Counted from the stretch's first letter, positions 37,167 through 46,523 are shown. The stretch: 64,000 bases of DNA from Pusillimonas sp. T7-7 (GCF_000209655.1 NC_015458.1:1426001-1490000); one strand, 5' to 3'. A program made the numbers and translations. The notes: generated from the sequence alone by a model not told the origin.

Positions 37167-37681
37167 TCTGCATCATAAGGAATATCACCCAATATGCGCC
37201 GCAGACATTCAGCGGCAAAGCCGCGTGACGCCAAAAATCGATACTGACGCGCATAGTCTTTGGCATCTGTTGGAGGCCGACCGAACTTTTTTTCCCATAC
37301 GGCGCGGGCGCGTTCGAACTCGGTGTCTTGCAACTGCTGGCCCAGACTGTCGATGGCGGCGGCGTCTACGCCATGCTGCCTGAGCTCACTCAGTATACGG
37401 CTGGCCCCTTGGCGTGATGCGCGCCTGTTCAACAAACTTTGTGCAAAACGTTCATTGGACAGCCAATTTTCGCGTTCGAGCTGAGTCAGCAAAGATTCGA
37501 TTTCTTGGGGATCGTCGGTAAAGGGTGCGAGCTTGCGGCTTAGCTCGTGGCGGGAATGTTCGCGCCGCGACAGATAGCCTATGGCACGAGCCTTTAGGCT
37601 GGGCCCGGTTTTTTTTTGGGGCGCGCCAGCCTTATCGCTGCCGGGTGACAGCGTTTCGAAATCGTCTTCATTCGATGGCAT
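37163..37681 (-). CDS. recX: Regulatory protein RecX
   Basis: A 172-residue RecX protein of helical repeats: ARAIGYLSRREHSRHELSRK (about residues 30-49), LERENWLSNERFAQSLLNRR, and AKDYARQYRFLASRGFAAEC near the C-terminus. It modulates RecA filaments. I chose the ATG at 37681; a GTG 21 bases upstream is the alternative. It begins 53 bp after the recA stop and probably shares its transcript. Confidence 0.9.
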   Translation of the reverse strand: MPSNEDDFETLSPGSDKAGAPQKKTGPSLKARAIGYLSRREHSRHELSRKLAPFTDDPQEIESLLTQLERENWLSNERFAQSLLNRRASRQGASRILSELRQHGVDAAAIDSLGQQLQDTEFERARAVWEKKFGRPPTDAKDYARQYRFLASRGFAAECLRRILGDIPYDAD

Positions 37682-37734
37682 GGCGCGCTTTTCCTGTGGC
37701 ACGACTGACAGCCTGTACGGCCTGGCAGCCAGCT

Positions 37735-38802
37735 TTATTCTCCGAGCTCGTCGTCTGTGGTTTGTACTGTCTTGTTGGCTGCTACCTGCGGTATTACACC
37801 CAACTGCTCACGTACGCGATTTTCGATTTCGAAAGCCATTTCGGGGTGTTCTTTAAGGTATTCGCGGGAGTTGTCTTTACCCTGGCCAATACGCGTACCG
37901 CTATAGCTGAACCAGGCGCCAGCCTTGTCCACGATACCAGCCTGTACGCCAAGATCAATGATTTCGCCTTCGCGCGAGATACCCCCGCCATACATGATGT
38001 CGAATTCTGCTTGTTTGAAAGGAGGAGCAACCTTGTTCTTGACAACTTTGACGCGGGTTTCGTTGCCGACGATTTCGTCGCCTTTCTTGATGGAGCCGAT
38101 ACGGCGGATATCGAGCCGTACCGAGGAATAAAACTTGAGCGCATTGCCGCCGGTGGTGGTTTCCGGACTGCCAAACATGACGCCGATCTTCATGCGGATC
38201 TGGTTGATGAAGATGACCATGCAGTTGGCACGCTTGATGTTGGCGGTAAGCTTGCGCAAGGCCTGGCTCATGAGGCGGGCCTGCAGGCCGGGCAGGGAGT
38301 CGCCCATGTCACCTTCGATTTCGGCCTTGGGTACCAGGGCGGCAACCGAGTCGATGACGATAAGGTCGACCGAGCCCGAACGGACCAGGGCGTCGGTGAT
38401 TTCAAGCGCCTGCTCGCCGGTATCGGGCTGTGAAATAAGCAGGTCGGCCAGATTGACGCCCAGCTTGGAGGCGTACTGGACGTCGAGCGCGTGCTCGGCG
38501 TCGATGAAGGCGCAGGTACCACCGATTTTTTGCATTTCGGCAATGACCTGTAGGGTCAAGGTGGTTTTACCTGATGATTCAGGGCCGTAGATTTCGACGA
38601 CGCGCCCGCGCGGCAGGCCACCGACGCCCAGGGCGACATCAAGCCCCAGCGAACCGGTAGACACGACCTGAATATCGTGTTCAACAGTGTCGTCGCCATA
38701 ACGCATGACCGAGCCCTTGCCAAATTGCTTTTCAATCTGAGATAAGGCGGCAGCCAGTGCTTTGCTGCGCTCGCCGGCGGCTTTGCTGTTTTTGTCGTCC
38801 AT
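37735..38802 (-). CDS. recA: Recombinase RecA
   Basis: A 355-residue protein for strand exchange and for stimulating LexA self-cleavage. It has Walker [11 protein letters not shown] (about residues 69-78), the catalytic [19 protein letters not shown], loop L2 region [16 protein letters not shown], and an acidic C-terminus. The start is the ATG at 38802 ([13 protein letters not shown]), which matches RecA family length; longer in-frame extensions have no support. A LexA-type box lies about 140 bp upstream. Confidence 0.97.
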   Translation of the reverse strand: MDDKNSKAAGERSKALAAALSQIEKQFGKGSVMRYGDDTVEHDIQVVSTGSLGLDVALGVGGLPRGRVVEIYGPESSGKTTLTLQVIAEMQKIGGTCAFIDAEHALDVQYASKLGVNLADLLISQPDTGEQALEITDALVRSGSVDLIVIDSVAALVPKAEIEGDMGDSLPGLQARLMSQALRKLTANIKRANCMVIFINQIRMKIGVMFGSPETTTGGNALKFYSSVRLDIRRIGSIKKGDEIVGNETRVKVVKNKVAPPFKQAEFDIMYGGGISREGEIIDLGVQAGIVDKAGAWFSYSGTRIGQGKDNSREYLKEHPEMAFEIENRVREQLGVIPQVAANKTVQTTDDELGE

Positions 38803-38941
38803 GTAGGGTCCTTGACTGGAAAACTGAGTGATAAGGCGGGCGCCGTGACTGCCCGCTTTTGTTGACGGATATTGTCTTATAACTTCGGCCATGGTCTGAA
38901 CCATTGCCGATGGGTTAATGAGATTATTGCATCAAATTATA

Positions 38942-38957
38942 CTGTATAAATAAACAG
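38942..38957. promoter_or_regulatory. LexA-type SOS box upstream of recA
   Basis: CTGTATAAATAAACAG conforms to CTGT-N8-ACAG, the LexA consensus of most beta- and gammaproteobacteria. It lies in the recA/response-regulator intergenic region, 140 bp from the recA ATG and 100 bp from the divergent gene. Regulation of recA is expected; effects on the divergent gene are possible. Confidence 0.75.
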
Positions 38958-39056
38958 ATAACCAGACAAGCACATCGTTAACCCTGACTGTTCAGGCCTA
39001 AACGATAGTGCCAAAATAGGCATTCTTGCCTATTTATCAAGCCGAACCTATCTGTC

Positions 39057-39746
39057 ATGCGTATTCTAATCGCCGAGGACGACAGTATTCTTGCCGATGG
39101 ACTTTCTCGTTCTCTTCGCTACGAAGGCTATGCCGTTGATGTCGTCAACGATGGTTCCAGCGCCGATTCTGCGCTGAAGCTGCAAAGTTTTGACCTGCTT
39201 ATACTCGATCTCGACCTGCCCCAGTTGCACGGTCTTGCGGTACTGCGATTGCTGCGGCAGCGTCAAACTCCCCTGCCGGTACTTATTTTGACCGCCGCCG
39301 ATAGCGTGGAACAACGCGTCAAAGGTCTGGACCTCGGCGCCGACGACTATATGGCCAAGCCTTTTGCCTTGACCGAGCTCGAAGCACGCGTAAGGGCGCT
39401 CACCCGCCGCAGCGCAGGCATCGGCGCCACCGTACTGCGGTATAAACAGCTTAGCTTCGATCTGAACGGGCGCATCGCCCATATCAGCGATCAGCCGCTG
39501 GAGCTCTCCGCCCGCGAAACCAGCTTGCTCGAAATATTTCTTTCGCGCTGCGGCCGCATGATCAGCAAGAATCAGCTCGTGGACCTGCTATGCCAATGGG
39601 GCGAAGAAGTCACCCCGAACGCCATCGAAGTCTATATACACAGACTGCGTAAAAAAATAGAACCCAGCGGGGCCAGAATCGTCACCGTTCGCGGCCTGGG
39701 ATACTGCCTCGAACCCGAAAACCGCAGTGATTCCCTTGCGGCCTGA
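39057..39746 (+). CDS. OmpR-family response regulator (TctD/QseB-like)
   Basis: A 229-residue regulator. The receiver domain has the acidic pair EDD (residues 7-9), phospho-acceptor Asp51 in LILDLDLP, and Lys101 region DYMAKPFALTELEARVRAL. The C-terminal winged helix contains QLVDLLCQWGEEVTPNAIEVYIHRLRKK in parts and ends in the usual GLGYCL. It lies 29 bp before its cognate sensor kinase. TctD/TctE pairs control tricarboxylate uptake in relatives; the signal here is unknown. Confidence 0.9.
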   Translation: MRILIAEDDSILADGLSRSLRYEGYAVDVVNDGSSADSALKLQSFDLLILDLDLPQLHGLAVLRLLRQRQTPLPVLILTAADSVEQRVKGLDLGADDYMAKPFALTELEARVRALTRRSAGIGATVLRYKQLSFDLNGRIAHISDQPLELSARETSLLEIFLSRCGRMISKNQLVDLLCQWGEEVTPNAIEVYIHRLRKKIEPSGARIVTVRGLGYCLEPENRSDSLAA

Positions 39747-39775
39747 GCGGCCTGCCGCAGCCGCACTGTGCCGGA

Positions 39776-41275
39776 ATGCTGATTGACCCGCAAGTTCTGA
39801 AAAACACCAGCGCCAGCGTTGAGTCCTCGCGCCAGGCCTCTCTTTTTGGTTTGTTCGGGCGCAAAAAAAACAATCGCGCCCTGCTGAACAAAATCATGAT
39901 CTGGATGTTCGGTCCCCTGTTCCTGCTCTGGACCGTCGGCCTGGTGATTACCTATTTCATTGCCCAGAATATCGCCAACGCTCCTTATGATCGCACCCTG
40001 GCCGACCATTTGCGCCTGCTCAAGCACGAGGTGGAACAACAAAGCATTTTGAACGGCATACAGCTAAGCCCTTCCGCCATCACTATTTTGCAAGGCGATC
40101 CCTTGAACATGATTCATTGGGAAATCCGCGACGCCAACGGCAATTCCCTGGGCGGCAACGCCCACATACCATTGCCCGATAACTGGACCTACGAAGAAGA
40201 CAAGCTGCGCCTACGTAACGAAAACGTCGATAACCGCAGCATACGCGTGGCGTACATCTGGGGCGGACGGGATCAGGATGGCGTGCCTTTCCTGACCGTT
40301 GTGTCGCAATCGAACGAAATGCGCGCCACCCTGCAGCAAGAAATCCTGACTGGCATGCTTACGCCCCAGCTGATCGTGCTGCCGCTGGCGGCCCTGTTGG
40401 CGGGCCTGGGCCTGACGCAGGGCCTGGAGCCGCTCAGTCTGCTGCAAGAGCGAATACGTGCACGGCGCGCCAACGACATGTCGCCCATCAGCGCCGATCT
40501 GGCGCCGGCGGAAATCGTGCCGCTCATTGCAGCCATGAACAGTCTGCTGCAACGCCTGGCCGCCACCAACGAGACACAGCGACGCTTTGTGGCCAATGCC
40601 GCGCATCAGCTTAAAACACCGCTTGCAGGCATGCGTACACAAGCCGAACTGGCCCTGCGCGAACGCAGCCCCGACAAATTGAATGCCAGCCTGGAACAAA
40701 TGGTATTGGGCTCCGAACGGGCCACCCGCCTGGTCAACCAGTTGCTGACGCTGGCCAAGGCGGAAAGTGTAGAAAATCCACACCTCATTATCTCGGATGA
40801 GATCGAATTGAACGAGTTGGCCCGGGCGCAAACTTCCGTGTGGGTGGATACAGCCCTGAAAAAAAATCTGGACCTGGGCTTCGAACCGGCGGCATCTCCC
40901 ATCCAGATCAGAGGCGATCGCATGATGCTGGCCGAGTTGCTTAACAATCTCATTGAAAATGCCGTGCTGTACAGTCAACCGTCTGGATGGGTCACTGTGC
41001 GTGTCGGCGGCGATGCCCAGTCGGCCTATCTGGAAGTGGAAGACTCGGGCCCGGGCATTTCGTCGGAAGACCGTGAGCGGGTGTTTGACCGCTTCTTCCG
41101 CGTACTGGGCAGCGACGTGGACGGCAGCGGACTGGGGCTGTCCATCGTCAAGGAAATTACCGATCAGCACGGAGGCTCGATCAGCTTCATGCCCACCAGC
41201 ACCCGCAATGGCATGGCGGGCGGCACCTGCCTGCGCATCACCTTCAGCCGCATCGGCGATGCACAAACCACTTGA
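39776..41275 (+). CDS. Sensor histidine kinase (TctE/QseC-like)
   Basis: A 499-residue membrane kinase. Segment TM1 is at about residues 40-65, a periplasmic sensor loop follows to about 185 and TM2 is at about 185-210. The phospho-acceptor His277 is in AAHQLKTPLAGM, and the ATPase region has NNLIENAVLYS (N box), VEDSGPGIS (G1) and GSGLGLSIVKEI (G2). The N-terminal 38 residues are an unusual basic cytoplasmic extension. It pairs with the response regulator 29 bp upstream. Confidence 0.9.
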   Translation: MLIDPQVLKNTSASVESSRQASLFGLFGRKKNNRALLNKIMIWMFGPLFLLWTVGLVITYFIAQNIANAPYDRTLADHLRLLKHEVEQQSILNGIQLSPSAITILQGDPLNMIHWEIRDANGNSLGGNAHIPLPDNWTYEEDKLRLRNENVDNRSIRVAYIWGGRDQDGVPFLTVVSQSNEMRATLQQEILTGMLTPQLIVLPLAALLAGLGLTQGLEPLSLLQERIRARRANDMSPISADLAPAEIVPLIAAMNSLLQRLAATNETQRRFVANAAHQLKTPLAGMRTQAELALRERSPDKLNASLEQMVLGSERATRLVNQLLTLAKAESVENPHLIISDEIELNELARAQTSVWVDTALKKNLDLGFEPAASPIQIRGDRMMLAELLNNLIENAVLYSQPSGWVTVRVGGDAQSAYLEVEDSGPGISSEDRERVFDRFFRVLGSDVDGSGLGLSIVKEITDQHGGSISFMPTSTRNGMAGGTCLRITFSRIGDAQTT

Positions 41276-41423
41276 AAAACAAGGTTTTGTTACAACGATC
41301 GGCGATGGCTCAGGTTTTTGTCAGCTTGACGTCAGCCTGCCGCCCTAAGGTGGCAGCAACAAACCAGCAAGACAAGCCGGAAAAAACCAGTCCTGGTACA
41401 CAAGTACCCGACACGGAGACACA

Positions 41424-43121
41424 ATGAATAGCACGACAACGGTCATCAAGTCCGGCGCCGCGTCTAGCAGCATGCCGACAGAGATTAATCGGCCCATGAC
41501 CCCGGAAGAGCGGCGCGTCATATTCGCCTCGTCTCTGGGCACTGTGTTCGAGTGGTACGATTTCTATCTGTACGGCTCGCTGGCCGCCATTATTGCCACC
41601 CACTTCTTTTCTGGCGTGAACCCCACGGCGGGCTTCATTTTTGCGTTGCTGGCGTTTGCCGCAGGCTTTGCCGTACGTCCGTTCGGGGCCCTGGTGTTTG
41701 GACGTCTGGGCGACTTGGTCGGGCGCAAATATACCTTTCTGATCACCATCCTGCTCATGGGCATGTCCACGTTCCTGGTCGGCGTACTGCCCTCGTACGC
41801 TTCCATAGGCATGGCTGCTCCGGTCATTCTCATCGGTTTGCGCATGCTGCAAGGCTTGGCCCTGGGTGGTGAATACGGCGGGGCCGCCACCTACGTGGCA
41901 GAGCACGCCCCCCAGAACAGACGGGGGTTCTACACCAGCTGGATACAAACCACCGCCACCATGGGTCTGTTCCTGTCCTTGCTCGTGGTCCTGGGAATAC
42001 GCAAATCACTGGGCGAAGAGGCATTTCTTGACTGGGGCTGGCGTGTTCCCTTCCTGATTTCCGCCATTTTGCTGGGTATCTCGGTATGGATACGCATGCG
42101 GCTGAATGAATCACCCGTTTTTCGCAAAATCAAGGCGGACGGCACATCGTCAAAGTCTCCCATCAAGGACTCTTTCGGCAAATGGAGCAATCTTAGAATC
42201 GTGTTGCTGGCCTTGTTCGGCCTGGCCGCCGGGCAGGCCGTGATCTGGTACACCGGGCAGTTCTATGCCTTGTTTTTCCTGACCAAGACTCTGTCAATAG
42301 AGCCCAATACGGCCAACATCATGCTGGCCCTGGCCTTGCTGCTGGGCACGCCCTTTTTTGTGGTGTTCGGCGCGCTGTCAGACCGGATCGGACGAAAACC
42401 CATCATTATGGCGGGCTGCCTGATCGCCATCGTCGCCTATTTCCCCATCTTCAAGGGCTTGACTCACTTTGCCAACCCATCGCTGGAAAGAGCCCAGGCT
42501 TCGGCCCCGGTCGTCGTCGTCGCCGACCCGGCCACATGCTCGTTCCAGTTCAATCCCGTGGGTGTTTCTTCGTTTAAAAGCTCTTGCGACATTTTGAAGG
42601 CCTTCATGGCCAGCAATTCGGTCAATTACACCAACGAAGCGGCGCCCCCGGGCAGTCTGGCCAAGGCACGCATAGGCGGCGACGAATTTGTATCATTTGA
42701 AGGCCAGCACCTGAATAAGGCCAGCTTCGCGGCCCGCTCGCAAGAGCTTAAAAAGGCACTGACCGATGCCATACGCAGTCACGGCTATCCGGCGAAAGCG
42801 GACCCATCCGAAATCAATTACATCATGATCGTACTGCTGCTGACTTTGCTGGTCATCATGGTAACCATGGTGTATGGCCCTATCGCCGCCATGCTGGTGG
42901 AGATGTTTCCCACACGCATCCGTTATACGTCCATGAGCCTGCCCTACCACATAGGCAATGGCTGGTTTGGCGGTTTTTTACCGCCCGTCGCCTTTGCCGT
43001 GGTTGCCGCCACCGGCAATATTTATGACGGCTTGTGGTACCCCATAATCATCGCCTCGATTACCTTATTTACAGGTGTATTTCTGGTCAAGGAAACCAAA
43101 AACAACGATATCAACGCCTAG
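41424..43121 (+). CDS. MFS transporter of the metabolite:H+ symporter (MHS) family with a large internal insert
   Basis: A 565-residue transporter. The first half has the MHS pattern FEWYDFYLYGSLAAIIATHF (about residues 41-60), GRLGDLVGRK, and RMLQGLALGGEYGGAATYV. A non-membrane insert of about 100 residues (roughly 350-455) follows the sixth to eighth segments; it is rich in Ala/Ser and carries two cysteines, then helices resume at YIMIVLLLTLLVIMV. Similar inserts occur in some family members. The substrate is probably a carboxylate or osmolyte. It follows a two-component system on the same strand. Confidence 0.85.
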   Translation: MNSTTTVIKSGAASSSMPTEINRPMTPEERRVIFASSLGTVFEWYDFYLYGSLAAIIATHFFSGVNPTAGFIFALLAFAAGFAVRPFGALVFGRLGDLVGRKYTFLITILLMGMSTFLVGVLPSYASIGMAAPVILIGLRMLQGLALGGEYGGAATYVAEHAPQNRRGFYTSWIQTTATMGLFLSLLVVLGIRKSLGEEAFLDWGWRVPFLISAILLGISVWIRMRLNESPVFRKIKADGTSSKSPIKDSFGKWSNLRIVLLALFGLAAGQAVIWYTGQFYALFFLTKTLSIEPNTANIMLALALLLGTPFFVVFGALSDRIGRKPIIMAGCLIAIVAYFPIFKGLTHFANPSLERAQASAPVVVVADPATCSFQFNPVGVSSFKSSCDILKAFMASNSVNYTNEAAPPGSLAKARIGGDEFVSFEGQHLNKASFAARSQELKKALTDAIRSHGYPAKADPSEINYIMIVLLLTLLVIMVTMVYGPIAAMLVEMFPTRIRYTSMSLPYHIGNGWFGGFLPPVAFAVVAATGNIYDGLWYPIIIASITLFTGVFLVKETKNNDINA

Positions 43122-43488
43122 GATCTGGTAACGCGAGTCAACACGATTTCCTTGAATCGTGTTGACAACCCCTAAGTCGTTTTCTGTTTCAGGCTAACGT
43201 CAGGCTAGCCTCGGTAAACTGCGAACGTAGAAAGAGCTTTGTGTTTCCTGCCGCCTGGCGTCTGATCCCCCGGCTTGGTGGTGGCTGCTCTTTTTATCAC
43301 CCGTGTCGCGCCCCCGCGAGCTTTTTAGCGCGACACAGTGTGTCTTCAATGGCTCGGCGCTACGGCACCGGGCCGTTTTTTTTGCCGTGGCAAATGGGCT
43401 TACAATCAGCGCTCATTCATTCTTGCGGCGCCGCACCGCCCTTAGCGGGTTGACCCGCAGCATAGACTAATCGAGAAGACATCAGCAT
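43122..43488 (+). other. Intergenic region with strong hairpins; possible small RNA
   Basis: No coding sequence was seen. A perfect 12-bp inverted repeat with a 6-base loop lies at 43137-43166, just after the MHS stop, without a T-run. A 9-bp repeat GTGTCGCGC (43302-43310) pairs with GCGCGACAC (43328-43336), then a Rho-independent terminator follows at 43351-43383. The structured 43200-43383 stretch could be a small RNA; the terminator is over 200 bp from the MHS stop. It does not match the 6S, SRP or RNase P RNA motifs I know. Confidence 0.4.
43351..43383 (+). terminator. Rho-independent terminator
   Basis: GGCTCGG (43351-43357) pairs with CCGGGCC (43368-43374), one G-U wobble, a 10-base loop, followed by G and eight T residues (43376-43383). 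It lies upstream of rdgC and ends either the MHS transcript or a small RNA. Confidence 0.7.
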
Positions 43489-44388
43489 ATGTGGTTCAAG
43501 AATCTCAGGATATTTCGCCTTGCCCCTTCATGGACGTGTACCGCCGACACACTGGAAGCAGCCCTTGAAAAGCAAGCCTTCCAACCCAGCAGCAGCCGGG
43601 ACATGCAAAGCCTGGGGTGGATTGCCCCACGCGATGACAGCGGCTTGGTATATGGCCAGAATGGCCAATATCTGATCACGCTCAGGGCAGACAAAAAGCT
43701 GTTGCCCACAACCGTCATCAATCAGTTCGCCAAGGCTCGGGCCCAGGATCTTGAAGAGCAGCAAGGATTCAAGCCGGGCCGTAAGCAAATGAAGGAAATC
43801 AAGGAGCAGATCACCGACGAACTGCTCCCCAAGGCGTTCAGCGTATACCGCGACACCCGGGTGTGGCTGGATATGAATAATCACTGGCTGGTCATCGACG
43901 CTGCCGCCGCAGCCAAGAGCGATGAGGTGCTGGGTCTGTTGGCCAAGTCCATGGACACCTTGCCGGTCTCACCGCTCTATGTCGAGCAGTCGCCTGCCTC
44001 GGCGATGACAAACTGGCTGATCAGTGATGAGCCCCCGTCAGGCTTTACCGTAGACCAGGACACCGAGCTGCGTTCTACCAGCGATAGCGGCGCCGCGGTG
44101 CGCTATGTACGCCAAAGTATCGAAATCGACGATGTACGCAAGCACGTCCAGGCCGGCAAGCAGTGCACGCGGCTGGCCCTGACCTGGAATGACCGCGTGT
44201 CGTTTGTGCTGACCGAAGGGCTGGACATCAAACGCGTCAATCCGCTTGACGTCTTGAAAGAAGGCCAAGACAGCAGTTCGCATAACGAAGCCGAGCAATT
44301 CGACTCGGATTTCACACTGATGACGGGTGAGCTTGCCCGGCTGATCGCCAACCTGGTCGAAGCCCTGGGCGGCGAGAAACAGGCCTGA
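43489..44388 (+). CDS. rdgC: Recombination-associated protein RdgC
   Basis: A 299-residue RdgC protein that binds double-stranded DNA and limits RecA access. Features are MWFKNLRIFRLAP at the N-terminus, GWIAPRDDSGLVYGQNGQYLI (about 44-64, in part) and LALTWNDRVSFVLTEGLDIKR near the C-terminus. The length agrees with the family. It follows a terminator, so it has its own promoter. Confidence 0.93.
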   Translation: MWFKNLRIFRLAPSWTCTADTLEAALEKQAFQPSSSRDMQSLGWIAPRDDSGLVYGQNGQYLITLRADKKLLPTTVINQFAKARAQDLEEQQGFKPGRKQMKEIKEQITDELLPKAFSVYRDTRVWLDMNNHWLVIDAAAAAKSDEVLGLLAKSMDTLPVSPLYVEQSPASAMTNWLISDEPPSGFTVDQDTELRSTSDSGAAVRYVRQSIEIDDVRKHVQAGKQCTRLALTWNDRVSFVLTEGLDIKRVNPLDVLKEGQDSSSHNEAEQFDSDFTLMTGELARLIANLVEALGGEKQA

Positions 44389-44436
44389 GGCCTGCCTTGT
44401 CGACTTGCCCCAAAGTCTGTTGCCGGTTAGCAGGCT

Positions 44437-45729
44437 TTAATCTATTCCGTGGAATATGCTGTCGTCGGGGCCTATGTGCGTGGGTGGATTCCAGGTAACG
44501 TCGCGCAGCGAATGCTGCACCAGGCTTTCGACCCCCAACAGCACGGCAAAAATGGCCATGCGCACCGGGATGCCGTTGTCGGTCTGGCGGAAGATGGCCA
44601 GGCGCGGATCATGGTTCAGGTCAACACTCAGGTCATTGGCGCCCTCGCGGCTGTCGCGCGGCAAGGGGTGCATGACGATGACATCAGGCCCGCAACATTG
44701 ATCGACTATCGCCTTATTGACTTGGAAGTCGGGTGTATAGCCTTCCAGCTCTTCAGCCGCAAAGCGCTCTTTTTGCACACGCGTGGCGTATATGACATCG
44801 GCGCCCTGCAAGCCTTGCTCCAGTGAATGGGTCTGCTCCACGACATGGCCGCGCGTACTGACCTGATCTTGAATGTAGTCAGGCATTTCCAGGCCGCGCG
44901 GCGAAATCAGTGTGAATTTCAGGCCGCGATACAGCGACAGCAATTTGAGCAAAGAATGCACGGTGCGGCCATATTTCAAGTCGCCCACCAAGGCGATATG
45001 CGCACCGTCGAGCAATTTGCCCAGACGTGAGAACTCGGTAAGTATCGTATACAAGTCCAGCAAGGCCTGACTGGGGTGTTCACCGGGGCCATCTCCGCCA
45101 TTGACCACAGGAATGTTCGTGGCACGGGCAAATTCGGCGACCGAGCCTTTTTCGGGATGGCGGATCACCATCGCATCGACATAGCCGCTCATGACCCGGC
45201 TGGTGTCATAGATGGATTCGCCTTTGGCCATCGATGAAAAAGTAAAGCCGGTGGTGTCGCACACCGAACCACCCAGGCGGCAAAACGCCGCACCGAAACT
45301 GACCCGCGTACGGGTGCTCGCTTCGAAGAAAAGATTGCCCAATACGGCGCCCTCGAGCACACGCGACACCTTCTGGCGCCGGGCAATGGGCTGCATTTGA
45401 TCGGCAATACGGAAAAACTCTTCTACGGACTCCCGGGTGAACTGATCGACGGACAGCAATTGATGTTTGCCTTCAGCCGCAATTCGGTTGCGTAGTGGCC
45501 CCGTCTGTGCGCTTTGCGCATATTTCTGCAACAAACCTTCGTTTTCAACGATTTCTGTCACGAAACGGTTGACCACTTCCGGCATGGCCCTGAACTCTTG
45601 AGAACCTTCAGGCAAGAGCCAGGTATCCAGCGCCCGGCGCTTTACGCCTATGCGTCCGGCAAAGACATCGCGCGTCAGATTCAAGCGGCGCATGGCATCA
45701 CGGAGAAATACCTGTTGCGAGACAGACAT
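44437..45729 (-). CDS. pyrB: Aspartate carbamoyltransferase with HTH-like N-terminal extension
   Basis: A 430-residue enzyme, about 120 residues longer than E. coli PyrB (311). The catalytic part starts near residue 88 and keeps the carbamoyl phosphate loop FFEASTRTRVSF (about 133-144), GEHPSQALLDLYTI and MHPLPRD. Residues 1-60 contain LRDAMRRLNLTRDVFAGRIGVKRRALDTW in pieces resembling an XRE-type helix-turn-helix. No pyrI or pyrC-like gene is adjacent. The extension may serve oligomerisation or DNA binding; that is inference. Confidence 0.88.
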   Translation of the reverse strand: MSVSQQVFLRDAMRRLNLTRDVFAGRIGVKRRALDTWLLPEGSQEFRAMPEVVNRFVTEIVENEGLLQKYAQSAQTGPLRNRIAAEGKHQLLSVDQFTRESVEEFFRIADQMQPIARRQKVSRVLEGAVLGNLFFEASTRTRVSFGAAFCRLGGSVCDTTGFTFSSMAKGESIYDTSRVMSGYVDAMVIRHPEKGSVAEFARATNIPVVNGGDGPGEHPSQALLDLYTILTEFSRLGKLLDGAHIALVGDLKYGRTVHSLLKLLSLYRGLKFTLISPRGLEMPDYIQDQVSTRGHVVEQTHSLEQGLQGADVIYATRVQKERFAAEELEGYTPDFQVNKAIVDQCCGPDVIVMHPLPRDSREGANDLSVDLNHDPRLAIFRQTDNGIPVRMAIFAVLLGVESLVQHSLRDVTWNPPTHIGPDDSIFHGID

Positions 45730-45827
45730 GGGAGCAATCCTTATTTATATACGCAGAGCGTATATTTTATTTATGATTACAACAGTTGACGAGTCATTTC
45801 TGCTGTCGCCGACAAAATACAACACAA

Positions 45828-45857
45828 AAAAATGGCACCTGAAAAGATGCCATTTTT
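45828..45857 (-). terminator. Rho-independent terminator (probably bidirectional)
   Basis: AAAAATGGCA (45828-45837) pairs with TGCCATTTTT (45848-45857) around a 10-base loop. T-runs are present on both strands. It lies 20 bp after the stop of the SecD-head-like lipoprotein gene on the minus strand. Confidence 0.8.
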
Positions 45858-45876
45858 GCCGTGATGCTGTGAACGC

Positions 45877-46419
45877 TTACTGTGTGGCGCCCTTTGCACC
45901 GGCAGGAGGCGCACCGGCTATTGCGCGTGCAGCAGCCGTTGCATTTTCTTCAGTGCCTACTGCAAAGACCAGCTGGCCCGTGGTAACTGGCGACGAATAG
46001 CCAGGTGCTGCCAGCATGGTGCGGCCCACCACCAGCGCCAGGCGCTTGTTGGGGTTTTGGGTGGTTGCCTGGGCAACTTTGGCCTTGCCCGCATCATTCA
46101 GCTCAAGTGCCAGCAGACCTTCGCCATCTTTATTGGCGCCAGCTTGTATGCCCGCCAAATCGGCGCGCGTCACGATGGGTTGAGGATTGACATACAAAGA
46201 TCCCCCCTGAACATTGACGGGAGTCCAGCCCGACTGCTGCCTCGTGTCGGCCAGGAATACTGCAACCGGTGCGCCTTGCTGCTGAGCCTGAATGCTGGTT
46301 TCTGGTTCGGGAGCGCTCGCAGTCTCGGTTGTTTTCTTGCCGGGCATGTTTTGGCATGCTGCCAGCAGCACCAGACTGAGTGGCACGAGAATGCGGCCTA
46401 GCGTACCTACTGTTTTCAT
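45877..46419 (-). CDS. Lipoprotein with SecD P1 head-like domain
   Basis: A 180-residue lipoprotein. The signal peptide ends at a lipobox (LLAAC, Cys22). A Gln/Ala-rich linker precedes a domain of about 110 residues resembling the P1 head subdomain of SecDF: YVNPQPIVTRADLAGIQAG, GLLALELNDAGKAKVAQAT, RLALVVGRTMLAAP, then a C-terminal TEENATAAARAIAG. The resemblance is from pattern reading. It has no membrane helices like SecD, so it could assist envelope protein handling; function unknown. It ends 20 bp before a terminator. Confidence 0.7.
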   Translation of the reverse strand: MKTVGTLGRILVPLSLVLLAACQNMPGKKTTETASAPEPETSIQAQQQGAPVAVFLADTRQQSGWTPVNVQGGSLYVNPQPIVTRADLAGIQAGANKDGEGLLALELNDAGKAKVAQATTQNPNKRLALVVGRTMLAAPGYSSPVTTGQLVFAVGTEENATAAARAIAGAPPAGAKGATQ

Positions 46420-46523
46420 GCGAATCTCCCTTCAATAATCAATTGTTCGATAAATTAAGTTTAACGATGTCCTGCGCAAAAGCTAAGTCAAAATCTGTCA
46501 ACTTGTTCAGATCTTTATGCGGC

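Noticed and set aside
38803..38904. Longer N-terminus for RecA
   Set aside because: The extension has no family match and RecA begins at [13 protein letters not shown] with normal length.
43200..43400. 6S, SRP or RNase P RNA gene before rdgC
   Set aside because: Conserved sequence blocks known for these RNAs were not found; only generic hairpins are visible.
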